Source: Streptomyces sp. SID8352
Lineage (GTDB): Bacteria > Actinomycetota > Actinomycetes > Streptomycetales > Streptomycetaceae
DNA length: 64,000 bases
Reading direction: 5' to 3'
Assembly (NCBI RefSeq): GCF_009862265.1
Contig: NZ_WWGX01000030.1
Span: forward strand, 227,396-291,395
Shown: one piece after another, positions 10,501-17,629 of the stretch
Layout: each line of letters opens with the position of its first letter
How positions within the stretch are numbered: position 1 is the first letter of the stretch
Program-made: the position numbers and the translations under genes
The notes under the pieces: generated by a model
The model's input: the letters and a program-made list of their open reading frames with translations, nothing else
Told to the model about the DNA's origin: nothing
The model's database searches: none

Positions 10501-11222
10501 GCGACGAGGAGGAGGCCCTCAGCGGGGTCGACCTGCGCATACCGGCCGGGCAGACCGTGGCGTTCGTCGGGGAGACCGGCGCGGGCAAGTCGACCCTGGT
10601 CAAGCTGGTCGCCCGGTTCTACGACCCGACCGGCGGCCGGGTCACCGCCGACGGCCGGGACCTGCGCACCCTCGACCTGACCGCCTACCGGCACCGGCTG
10701 GGCGTCGTCCCGCAGGAGGCCTACCTCTTCCCGGGCACCGTGCGCGACGCCATCGCCTACGGCCGTCCCGAGGCCACCGACGCCGAGGTGGAGGCGGCGG
10801 CCCGGGCGGTCGGCGCGCACGAGATGATCGCCACCCTGGAGGGCGGCTACCTGCACGAGGTCGCCGAGCGCGGACGCAACCTGTCCGCCGGGCAGCGGCA
10901 GCTCGTCGCGCTGGCCCGCGCCGAGCTGGTCGACCCGGACGTGCTGCTTTTGGACGAGGCGACGGCCGCCCTCGACCTGGCCACCGAGGCCCAGGTCAAC
11001 CAGGCCACCGACCGGCTCGCGGGCCGCCGCACCACCCTGGTCGTCGCCCACCGGCTGACCACCGCGGCCCGTGCCGACCGGGTCGTCGTCATGGACCGCG
11101 GGCGGGTCGCCGAGGACGGCACCCACGACGAGCTGCTCGCCCTCGGCGGACGCTACGCCCGGCTGTGGCGGACCTTCACCGGAGCGTCCGGACCGGGGGA
11201 GACGGTCGGCGCGGTCCGGTAG
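7503..11222 (+). CDS. Fused double ABC exporter (TMD-NBD-TMD-NBD)
   Basis: A single 1239-residue polypeptide holding two complete ABC exporter halves that most bacteria encode as separate subunits. Half 1 has about six membrane helices (residues 25-310), Walker A GASGSGKST near 370, signature LSGGQRQR and Walker B LLVLDDATSAVDA. Half 2 has its own six helices, Walker A GETGAGKST near 1022, signature LSAGQRQL and Walker B VLLLDEATAALDL. The first ABC catalytic glutamate is replaced by Asp (LDDAT), while the second has Glu (LDEAT). That gives one degenerate and one consensus ATP site, a hallmark of heterodimeric exporters. The GTG start follows GGAGGG. Likely multidrug or lipid export at the cytoplasmic membrane, probably under the divergent TetR. 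Substrate unknown. Confidence 0.95.
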   Translation: MEAQRGWARRLAAYAWRHPRDVVLALGSSLAGMAVMALVPLITKVIIDDVIDARTRDMSVWAGLLIGAALAVYVLTYVRRYYGGRLALDVQHDLRTEMYGTITRLDGRRQDELSTGQVVGRATSDLQLIQSLLFMLPMTIGNILLFLISLVIMAWLSPVLTLVALAVAPALWIIARRSRTRLHPATWYAQAQAAAVAGVVDGSVSGVRVVKGFGQEDQETGKLREVGRRLFAGRLRTIRLNATYTPALQAVPALGQVAMLALGGWLAVRGHITLGTFVAFSTYLAQLVGPVRMLAMVLTVGQQARAGTERVLELIDTQPSIEDGAKDLPGDAPATVEFDDVSFGYSPDRPVLDGLSLEIRAGETLAVVGASGSGKSTVSLLLPRFYDVTRGAVLIGGHDVRELTQDSLRAAIGLVPEDSFLFSDTVRGNIAYGRPGAADEEIEAAARAAQAHGFISELPQGYDTRVGEHGLTLSGGQRQRVALARALLTDPRLLVLDDATSAVDARVEHEIHEVLREVMRDRTTLLIAHRRSTLNLADRIAVLDRGRLAALGTHEELQEHSALYRRLLTDPEELGAVSPGHSRPAAPAEDTSVRDELDAEFDAERGVTPRLWTGERQPRDPALAGTPATPALLAQVEALPPAVDTPEVDEAQAVRPEVSYGLRRLLRGFGAPLLISLALVAVDAGAGLLLPVLIRHGIDQGVSRLALGAIWAASLLALFAVLAQWVAQTGEIRMTGRTGERILYALRLKIFAQLQRLGLDYYERELTGRIMTRMTTDVDALSTFLQTGLVTAFVSVVTFFGILVALLVIDVQLALVVFVTLPPLIVATYYFRRASVKAYELARERVSVVNADLQESVAGLRIVQAFRRERDGVDRFTERSDGYRRARVRGQWLISVYFPFVQLLASAAAAAVLIVGARRIDGATLTTGALVAYLLYIDLFFAPVQQLSQVFDGYQQASVSLGRIQELLREPASTRVPGKPLDVPELRGDIAFENVSFSYGDEEEALSGVDLRIPAGQTVAFVGETGAGKSTLVKLVARFYDPTGGRVTADGRDLRTLDLTAYRHRLGVVPQEAYLFPGTVRDAIAYGRPEATDAEVEAAARAVGAHEMIATLEGGYLHEVAERGRNLSAGQRQLVALARAELVDPDVLLLDEATAALDLATEAQVNQATDRLAGRRTTLVVAHRLTTAARADRVVVMDRGRVAEDGTHDELLALGGRYARLWRTFTGASGPGETVGAVR

Positions 11223-11315
11223 CCACCGGCGGGCCCGGGGGCAACCAAGCGGCCGGGCCGCGCGTCCGTACAGGCGTACGCCGGGGAACGTCGTCGCGCG
11301 TACGGAGGGGCGGTC

Positions 11316-11708
11316 GTGGTGGGAGGGACGGGCATACGCGGGCTGCTGGTGTTCGGCACGGCGGTGCTGACGGCGGCCGGGCTGCTCACCGTCGCCGCGC
11401 CGGGGGAGGCGCGGGCACGGGGGGCGGTGTGCGCGGGGCGCACGGTCCGCACCCTGCCGTTCGCCACCGGAACGGTGGTCGTGCACCGGCGCGGCGGCTA
11501 TGTGTGCGCCTTCACCGTCCCGAAGCGGCCCGGGGCGGCGCGGTGGATGACGGTCGGCGTGCAGGCGCGCGGCGGGCGTCCCGTCGTCGACGCCGGGCGG
11601 TACGCCCACCGGGCCGGACCGGTGACCGTGTACGCGGGGCAGCGCTGTGTGCGGCTGCGGGGGAGCGCCGGCGCGGGATCGGTCGATTCCGGCTGGATCC
11701 TGTGCTGA
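11316..11708 (+). CDS. Small secreted protein of unknown function
   Basis: Protein of 130 residues with a hydrophobic N-terminal segment (GIRGLLVFGTAVLTAAGLLTVAA) that reads as a Sec signal peptide. The mature part has four Cys (VCAGR, YVCAFT, RCVRL and the final residue), which could form two disulfides. The protein ends exactly on Cys. The GTG start follows GGAGGGG. It lies between the ABC exporter and a secreted peptidase, all on the same strand, but with a gap of about 90 bases on the exporter side. I recognise no domain; an extracellular beta-rich protein or inhibitor is speculation. Confidence 0.7.
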   Translation: MVGGTGIRGLLVFGTAVLTAAGLLTVAAPGEARARGAVCAGRTVRTLPFATGTVVVHRRGGYVCAFTVPKRPGAARWMTVGVQARGGRPVVDAGRYAHRAGPVTVYAGQRCVRLRGSAGAGSVDSGWILC

Positions 11709-11784
11709 ACCGCCGCCGCTCTGCCTGGTGCGGGGGCACCCGGCTCCGATAGCTTCCGGCGCACATCCCTACACAGGAGGATGC

Positions 11785-13209
11785 ATGCGCAAGGCGCTCA
11801 GATGGCTGCTGGCCCTGGCGATGCTCATGGGCACCGTCGGCACGGCGGGGGCGGCGACCGCCGCCGAGCCGGAGGCCACCGACATCAAGGACCGGCTCCT
11901 CGCCGTACCGGGCATGAGCCTGATCGAGGAGAAGCCCTACCCGGGCTACCGCTTCTTCGTACTGAACTACACCCAGCCCGTCGACCACCGGAACCCGTCC
12001 CGGGGCACCTTCCAGCAGCGGATCACCGTGCTGCACAAGGACACCGCCCGCCCGACGGTCTTCTACACCAGCGGCTACGACGTCTCCACCGCGCCCCGCC
12101 GCAGCGAGCCGGCGCAGATCGTGGACGGCAACCAGGTCTCCCTGGAGTACCGCTTCTTCACCCCGTCCCGGCCCTCGCCGGCCGACTGGACCAAGCTGGA
12201 CATCAGACAGGCCGCCGACGACCAGCACCGGGTGTTCGCCGCCCTGAAACCGCTCTACCCCCGCAACTGGATCGCCACCGGCGGCTCCAAGGGCGGCATG
12301 ACCGCCACCTACTACGAGCGCTTCCACCCCGGGGACATGGACGGCGTCGTCGCCTACGTCGCCCCCAACGACGTGGTGAACACGGAGGACTCGGCCTACG
12401 ACCGCTTCTTCACCCGGGTCGGCACCAAGGAGTGCCGGGACCGCCTGAACGCCGTGCAGCGCGAGGCGCTGGTGCGCAGGGCGCCGCTGGAGAAGAAGTA
12501 CGCCGAGGTGGCCGCCGCGAAGGGGTACACCTTCGGGACCACCGGCAGCCTGGACCGCTCCTACGAGGCCGTCGTCCTGGACTACGTCTGGAGCTTCTGG
12601 CAGTACAGCACCCCGCAGGACTGCGCCGCCGTCCCGGCCGACGCCCGCACCGCCGGCGACGACGAGATCTGGGCGACCCTCGACGCGGTCTCCGGCTTCT
12701 CCGCCTACACCGACCAGGCCCTCGCCACCTACACGCCGTACTACTACCAGGCGGGCACCCAACTCGGGGCGCCGACGATCCGCTTCCCGCACATCGAGAA
12801 GAGGTATGTGCGCTACGGCTACCAGCCGCCGCGCATCTTCGTGCCCCGGTCGATCCCGATGCGGTTCCAGCCGTCGGCGATGCGGGACGTCGACACCTGG
12901 GTACGGCACAACGCCCGGCGGATGCTCTTCGTGTACGGCGAGAACGACCCGTGGGGCGCCGAACCGTTCCGCCTCGGCGCCGGGGCGCGCGACGCGTACG
13001 TCATGACCGCGCCCGGCATGAACCACGGGGCCAGGGTCGCCGGACTGACGCCGGACGAGCGGACGCTCGCCACCGCGCGGATCCTGGACTGGGCGGGTGT
13101 CACCCCCGCCGCCGTCCGGGCCGACCCCTCGGCCGCGAGGCCGCTGGCGTCCTTCGACGCGAAGCTGGACCGGCCCGACCCGCGGCGCGGGCCGGGACCG
13201 CGCCTGTAG
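11785..13209 (+). CDS. Secreted S37-family tripeptidyl aminopeptidase
   Basis: Secreted serine peptidase of 474 residues matching the Streptomyces S37 (PS-10) aminopeptidase family. A signal peptide runs to about residue 28 (LLALAMLMGTVGTAGAATAAE). The nucleophile Ser is in GGSKGGMT near residue 169. The probable acid is in GENDPWGAEPF and the His in GMNHGARV near the C-terminus, in the alpha/beta-hydrolase order. Such enzymes remove tripeptides from secreted protein N-termini or scavenge peptides. AGGAGG lies 4 bases before the ATG; a second ATG at 11781 is out of frame with the protein. The gene is probably monocistronic and ends at a large hairpin. Confidence 0.9.
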   Translation: MRKALRWLLALAMLMGTVGTAGAATAAEPEATDIKDRLLAVPGMSLIEEKPYPGYRFFVLNYTQPVDHRNPSRGTFQQRITVLHKDTARPTVFYTSGYDVSTAPRRSEPAQIVDGNQVSLEYRFFTPSRPSPADWTKLDIRQAADDQHRVFAALKPLYPRNWIATGGSKGGMTATYYERFHPGDMDGVVAYVAPNDVVNTEDSAYDRFFTRVGTKECRDRLNAVQREALVRRAPLEKKYAEVAAAKGYTFGTTGSLDRSYEAVVLDYVWSFWQYSTPQDCAAVPADARTAGDDEIWATLDAVSGFSAYTDQALATYTPYYYQAGTQLGAPTIRFPHIEKRYVRYGYQPPRIFVPRSIPMRFQPSAMRDVDTWVRHNARRMLFVYGENDPWGAEPFRLGAGARDAYVMTAPGMNHGARVAGLTPDERTLATARILDWAGVTPAAVRADPSAARPLASFDAKLDRPDPRRGPGPRL

Positions 13210-13216
13210 CGGCCCG

Positions 13217-13301
13217 CCGTGCCCGGCCGACGCGGTTCGCGGTTCTTCCCGCGTCGGCCGGGCACGGCTCCCGCGGTCCATTCCGCGTCGGCCGGGCACG
13301 G
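13217..13301. terminator. Terminator with a duplicated 3' arm
   Basis: A 19-bp arm (13217-13235) is perfectly complementary to 13249-13267. The same 19-bp downstream arm recurs at 13283-13301 as part of a 23-bp direct repeat with a 34-base period. The first arm could therefore pair with either copy. It lies between the convergent ends of the S37 peptidase and GH3 genes and probably terminates both. Confidence 0.65.
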
Positions 13302-13394
13302 CTCCGCGGCGGCCGTCCGGTCCGCCGCGTCCGTCCGGGCCGGGCCCCGCTCCCGGCCGGGGCAGGTCCGGCCCGCGCCGCGGCTCCCGGGCGG

Positions 13395-15239
13395 CTACCC
13401 CCGGTAGGACAGGCCGTGCCCGACGGGGAGGAGCACCGCCGAGGGATCGTCCGCCCGCACCACCGGCACGGGCAGCCGCCCGCGCGGCCGGACCCGTCCG
13501 GCGATCACCCGGGCCGCCGCCCGGACCTCGACGTCCGTCCAGGAGTAGGCGGCCAGGACGGCCGGAACGCCCGGCAGTTGGGCCACGTCGTAGGGGTTGC
13601 GGACGGCGACCGCGATCACCGGCCGCCCGGTGGCGAGCAGCCGCTCGACCAGGGTCCGCTGGGCGCTGCCCGCGGTGACGTTGTAGGTGGTGACGACCAC
13701 CGCGTCCGCGTCGCCCGCCGCCGCGGCCGCCTGCTCGACGAGGGCGCCGGTGGGGGCGGTGCCGGTGGACAGGGCGGTGGCGGTGAACCCGAGGTCCGCC
13801 AGCGCCCCGGCGAGGACGGCGGTGGGCGGGCCGGTGGTGCCCGACGGGGAGGCCGGGTCGGCGCCTACGACGAGCAGCCGCCGGTGCTCGCGGCGGGACA
13901 GCGGCAGCAGGCCCCGTTCGTTGACGAGCAGCGTGGTGGTCCGCTCCGCGATCCGGTCGGCCGCCGCCAGGTGCGCGCGGGTGCCGACGACGCGGTCCAC
14001 GTCCCGGCGGCTGGTGTACGGGTCCTCGAAGAGGCCGAGCCCGGCCTTCAGCCGCAGGATGCGCAGGATCGATTCGTCGAGCCGTTCCTCCGTCAGTTCG
14101 CCGTCGCGCACCGCCTGGAGCACCGCGTTCCAGGCGAGGTCCAGGTCCGGCGGGTTGAGGAGCTGGTCGACGCCCGCCTTCAGGGCCAGCACGGGCACCC
14201 GCCGGTCGCCGTACTTGCTCCGCACGCCCTCCATGCCGAGGGAGTCGGTGACGACGACGCCGTCGTAGCCCAGTTCCCCGCGCAGGATGCCGGTGAGGAT
14301 GCGGTGGGAGAGGGTGGCCGGGTCGCCGGAGCCGTCGAGCGCCGGGACCATCAGATGGGCCGTCATGACGGAGCCGATGCCGGCCGCGACGGCCGCGCGG
14401 AACGGCGGCGCGTCCAGCCGCTCCCACTCCTCGCGGCTGTGGGTGATGACGGGGAAGCCGGTGTGGCTGTCGGTGGCGGTGTCCCCGTGCCCGGGGAAGT
14501 GCTTGGCGCAGGCGGCGACGCCGGAGCTCTGGTAGCCCTTCACCTCGGCGGCCACCAGACCGGAGACGGCCTCCGGGTCGGAGCCGAAGGAGCGGACGCC
14601 GATGACGGGGTTGGCCGGGTTGACGTTCACGTCGGCGACCGGGGCGTAGTCCTGGCGGATGCCCAGCGCGCGCAGCTCGGCACCGGCGAGCCGGCCGAGG
14701 GCGCGGGCGTCGGACCGCGAGCCCCCGGCGCCGACGGCCATGGCGCCGGGGAAGAGCGTGGCGGGTCGTCCCACGCGGGCCACGATCCCGTGCTCCTGGT
14801 CGGTGGAGATCAGCACCGGCAGACCGCGCGGCAGGCCGAGCGAGGCCCGCTGGATGCCGTTGGACAGGTCGGCGGTCTGGTGCGGGTCGCGGGTGTTGTG
14901 CGCCCAGGAGAAGTAGATGATGCCGCCGACCCGGTATCTGGCGATCAGTTCGGCGGCGGTGCGGACGCCGGTCTCCCTGAGGTTGGCGTCGATGTCGGCC
15001 TGGTCGGGGGCGGTGGCGGAGTGGCCGTAGACCCGCGTCACGAAGAGCTGGCCGACCTTCTCCTGGGGCGTCATGCGGGAGACGAGCGCGCGGAGCGCCC
15101 GGTCGTCGGGGCGCCGGGGCCCGGCGTGGGCGGTGCCGCCGGCCGCGAGGACCGCGGCGGCGCCCGCGGTGGCGGCGAGGACGGTGCGTCTGGAGGGCGG
15201 GGCGGTGCTTCCCGGGCCGGCCGTGCTGCTGTGGTGCAC
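13395..15239 (-). CDS. Secreted GH3 beta-N-acetylglucosaminidase
   Basis: Glycoside hydrolase family 3 enzyme of 614 residues. The N-terminus has a twin-arginine-like signal (SRRTVLAATAGAAAVLAAGG). The GH3 barrel contains KHFPGHGDT, the His/Asp loop specific to NagZ-type N-acetylglucosaminidases, and the nucleophile Asp in VVTDSLGMEG. A C-terminal alpha/beta domain completes the protein. It likely cleaves GlcNAc from chitin or peptidoglycan fragments outside the cell. The GTG start is preferred because GGAAGGAG lies 6 bases upstream. A sigma-70-like promoter lies 70 bases further up. I looked for a DasR operator (ACTGGTCTAGACCAGT type) and saw none. Confidence 0.9.
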   Translation of the reverse strand: MHHSSTAGPGSTAPPSRRTVLAATAGAAAVLAAGGTAHAGPRRPDDRALRALVSRMTPQEKVGQLFVTRVYGHSATAPDQADIDANLRETGVRTAAELIARYRVGGIIYFSWAHNTRDPHQTADLSNGIQRASLGLPRGLPVLISTDQEHGIVARVGRPATLFPGAMAVGAGGSRSDARALGRLAGAELRALGIRQDYAPVADVNVNPANPVIGVRSFGSDPEAVSGLVAAEVKGYQSSGVAACAKHFPGHGDTATDSHTGFPVITHSREEWERLDAPPFRAAVAAGIGSVMTAHLMVPALDGSGDPATLSHRILTGILRGELGYDGVVVTDSLGMEGVRSKYGDRRVPVLALKAGVDQLLNPPDLDLAWNAVLQAVRDGELTEERLDESILRILRLKAGLGLFEDPYTSRRDVDRVVGTRAHLAAADRIAERTTTLLVNERGLLPLSRREHRRLLVVGADPASPSGTTGPPTAVLAGALADLGFTATALSTGTAPTGALVEQAAAAAGDADAVVVTTYNVTAGSAQRTLVERLLATGRPVIAVAVRNPYDVAQLPGVPAVLAAYSWTDVEVRAAARVIAGRVRPRGRLPVPVVRADDPSAVLLPVGHGLSYRG

Positions 15240-15307
15240 GTGCGCTCCTTCCGGAGTGATCCGTGGGGGAATCGCTGGAGCTGCTGAAGGAAACTGCCGA
15301 GGTGTCA

Positions 15308-15336
15308 CCAATATCCGGGAAGTTTTCGCCAGTCAA
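15308..15336 (-). promoter_or_regulatory. Sigma-70-type promoter of the GH3 gene
   Basis: On the minus strand TTGACT (15331-15336) is followed after exactly 17 bases by TATTGG (15308-15313). It lies 69 bases before the GH3 start codon. The rest of the 193-base gap to the LysR gene is GC-rich with nothing else evident. Confidence 0.6.
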
Positions 15337-15432
15337 GGGACCGCACGGCGCGCGGCGCGGGCCTCCGCGCCGGGCCCGGCGCGGGCCTCCGGACGGGTCG
15401 GGCGCGGGTCTCCCGAGGTCCGGCGCGCCCGC

Positions 15433-16350
15433 TCAGCCGGCGGGGCGACCGGTCGCGCGGGGCCAGTGGGCGCGCAGCGTGCGGACGGTCTCCGCGATGG
15501 CCGGACGGCGGGCGGCGCCCTCGCGCCAGAGGGCGTACAGGTGCCGCTGGGGCATCGGGTCGAGCGGCACCTCCACCACCCCGGCGGGCAGCGGGCCCCG
15601 GCCCAGCCGGGGGATGAGGGCGATCCCCAGCCCGGCGGCGACCAGCGCGACCAGGGTCGGGTTCTCGTCGGCCCGGTGGACGATGAACGGCTCGCACCCG
15701 GCCTCCCGCAGGGTCCGCACCAGCCAGTCGTGGCACACCCGGCCGGGCGGCTGGCAGATCCACCGCTCCCCGGCCAGCTCCTCCCGCCGCACCGGGCCCC
15801 GCCCCGCGAAGCGGTGCCCCTCGGGGACCAGGAGGTCGCAGAGGTCGTCGCCGATCCACGCCTGTTCCACCCCGGCCGGGGCGGGCAGCGGGGCGATGTC
15901 CCAGCCGTGCGCCACGACCAGGTCGACGGCGCCCTTCGCCACCAGGTCCACCGAGAGATGGGGGTCGACCTCGGTGAGCCGGGTGTCCAGCGCCGGGTGA
16001 CGGGCCGCCAGCTCGGCCAGCACCCCCGGCATCAGCCCGCGTGCCGCCGACGGGAACGCGGCGACGGCCAGCCGCCCCTCCGGCGCCCCGCGGCCCGCCT
16101 CCAGCTCGGTCTCGGCGCGCTCCACGATGGCCAGCAGCTCGCGCGCCGTGCGGGCCAGCCGCCATGCCTCGTCGGTGAGCCGGACCCCGCGTCCCTCCCG
16201 CTCCAGCAGGACGGTCCGGGTCTCCCGCTCCAGCTTGGCGATCTGCTGGGAGACGGCGGACGGGGTGAAGCCCAGCGCGGCGGCCGCGGCGCCGACGCTG
16301 CCGTGCACGGACACCGCGTGCAGGGCCCGCAGCCGCTGCAGATCGAGCAT
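15433..16350 (-). CDS. LysR-family transcriptional regulator
   Basis: LysR regulator of 305 residues. The N-terminal winged HTH is unmistakable (MLDLQRLRALHAVSVHGSVG, then AAAALGFTPSAVSQQIAKLE). It is followed by the periplasmic-binding-like effector domain (GRLAVAAFPSAARGLMPGVL onward, residues 90-295). The ATG has GAGGAGG directly upstream. It is divergent from an EamA-type exporter across 93 bases that contain a LysR-style inverted repeat, so it very likely controls that exporter. The inducer is unknown; LysR-EamA pairs often handle amino acids or small metabolites. Confidence 0.93.
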   Translation of the reverse strand: MLDLQRLRALHAVSVHGSVGAAAAALGFTPSAVSQQIAKLERETRTVLLEREGRGVRLTDEAWRLARTARELLAIVERAETELEAGRGAPEGRLAVAAFPSAARGLMPGVLAELAARHPALDTRLTEVDPHLSVDLVAKGAVDLVVAHGWDIAPLPAPAGVEQAWIGDDLCDLLVPEGHRFAGRGPVRREELAGERWICQPPGRVCHDWLVRTLREAGCEPFIVHRADENPTLVALVAAGLGIALIPRLGRGPLPAGVVEVPLDPMPQRHLYALWREGAARRPAIAETVRTLRAHWPRATGRPAG

Positions 16351-16395
16351 GCCGCTCCTCCTCGTCATCGGTCAGCGCTGCTTCATCCAACCATG

Positions 16396-16410
16396 CAGCA
16401 AGCTTTGCTG
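16396..16410. promoter_or_regulatory. LysR-type operator
   Basis: CAGCAA-GCT-TTGCTG is a perfect inverted repeat with 6-bp arms and a 3-base centre, located in the 93-base gap between the LysR gene and the EamA transporter. Size, symmetry and place fit a LysR recognition site. Confidence 0.6.
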
Positions 16411-16443
16411 GTGCTTCACGGTCCGGGCGGCGATCCTCGACGT

Positions 16444-17454
16444 ATGCGACCCTCCCACCTGCTCCTCGGCGTGCTCGTCGCCGTCCTCTGGGGCGTGAAC
16501 TTCACCGTCATCGAGATCGGCCTCGGCCATTTCCCCCCGCTGCTCTTCTCCGCGCTGCGCTTTCTGGTGGCGGCCGTCCCCGCGGTGTTCCTGGTGGGCC
16601 GCCCGAGGGTGGCGTGGAAGTGGATCGTGGGGGTGGGGCTGGCGCTGGGGGTGGCCAAGTTCGGCCTGCTGTTCGTCGGTATGGACATGGGCATGCCGGC
16701 CGGACTGTCCTCGCTGGTGCTCCAGGTGCAGGCCGTGTTCACGGCGGTGTTCGCCGCGGGGTTCCTGGGCGAGCGGCCCTCCCGGGTGCGGGCGGCGGGC
16801 ATGGTGGTCGCGCTGGCCGGGATCGGGGTGGCGGCGGTCGACGAGGGCGCCTCGGGTCCCCTGGGCGGCTTCCTGATGGTGGTCGCGGCGGCGGCCGCCT
16901 GGGGGGTGTCCAACGTCCTCACCCGCCGGGCCGCGCCGCCCGACGCGCTGAACTTCATGGTGTGGGTCTCCACCGTCCCCGTGCTGCCGCTGCTGGTCCT
17001 CTCGCTGCTGACCGAGGGCCCCGCCGAGGACCTCGCGGCCCTGCGCGCCCTGGACCCGGCGGGCGTCGGCGCGCTGCTCTACGTGGCCTGGGGTGCCACT
17101 GTCCTCGGCTTCGGCGCCTGGGGCTGGCTGCTGCGCCGTCACCCGGCCTCCACGGTCGCGCCGTTCTCGCTGCTCGTCCCCGTCTTCGGCATGCTCTCGG
17201 CGGCCGTGTTCCTCGACGAGGCGGTGACACCGCTGCGGTGGTGCGCGGCGGCGCTGCTGGTGGGCGGCGTGGCGCTGACGTCGGTGGTTCCCGGGCGGCG
17301 CGGCGGACGCGCCGGGGTGCCACCCGCCGCGCGCCCGCCGGCCGCCGCGGTGCCGTCACTCGCCGCGGCCCCGCAGTCCGAACCGGCCGGGCTGCCCGTG
17401 CGCCCGTCCGCACACTCATCAGACATTACCGATATGGGTGAATCGCGCATATAA
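16444..17454 (+). CDS. EamA/DMT-family permease
   Basis: Integral membrane protein of 336 residues with two EamA repeats and about ten hydrophobic helices. It starts MRPSHLLLGVLVAVLWGVNFTV, and the second repeat begins near GPLGGFLMVVAAAAAWGVSNVL. Drug/metabolite transporters of this family usually export amino acids or small metabolites. A hydrophilic Pro/Ala-rich tail of roughly 50 residues follows the last helix (after SVVPGRRGGR) and is longer than usual. The gene is divergent from its presumed LysR regulator. Confidence 0.92.
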   Translation: MRPSHLLLGVLVAVLWGVNFTVIEIGLGHFPPLLFSALRFLVAAVPAVFLVGRPRVAWKWIVGVGLALGVAKFGLLFVGMDMGMPAGLSSLVLQVQAVFTAVFAAGFLGERPSRVRAAGMVVALAGIGVAAVDEGASGPLGGFLMVVAAAAAWGVSNVLTRRAAPPDALNFMVWVSTVPVLPLLVLSLLTEGPAEDLAALRALDPAGVGALLYVAWGATVLGFGAWGWLLRRHPASTVAPFSLLVPVFGMLSAAVFLDEAVTPLRWCAAALLVGGVALTSVVPGRRGGRAGVPPAARPPAAAVPSLAAAPQSEPAGLPVRPSAHSSDITDMGESRI

Positions 17455-17529
17455 CAACCTACTAGTGTGCATAAAACGTTCACTCTTCTGCCGCGCATCC
17501 GCATGAGGCGGCCCGGCGTTAGGGGGAGC

Positions 17530-17622
17530 ATGACCACACACACAGGGGGAGAGCGGCAGGGCGAGCCGGCCCGCGCGCGGGCCACCGACAGGGAACGGTC
17601 CGTCTCCTCGCGAGCCGAGTGA
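17530..17622 (+). CDS. Possible 30-residue small ORF upstream of the DUF2637 gene
   Basis: ATG follows AGGGGGAG immediately and opens a 30-codon frame beginning MTTHTGGERQGEP. Its TGA lies 7 bases before the GTG of the next gene, which itself has a poor ribosome site. The preceding stretch (17440-17500) is unusually AT-rich for this window and may contain the promoter. A leader peptide that couples translation to the DUF2637 gene is plausible. No domain is recognisable, and it could be chance. Confidence 0.4.
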   Translation: MTTHTGGERQGEPARARATDRERSVSSRAE

Positions 17623-17629
17623 CGAGCTC

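Noticed and set aside
11512..15336. 1274-codon minus-strand frame over the S37 peptidase and GH3 genes
   Set aside because: It mixes two shadow frames of well-supported genes and has no domain or ribosome site.
15240..15432. DasR operator before the GH3 gene
   Set aside because: No 16-bp ACTGGTCTAGACCAGT-like sequence is present. ATTGGTGACACC is only a partial resemblance.
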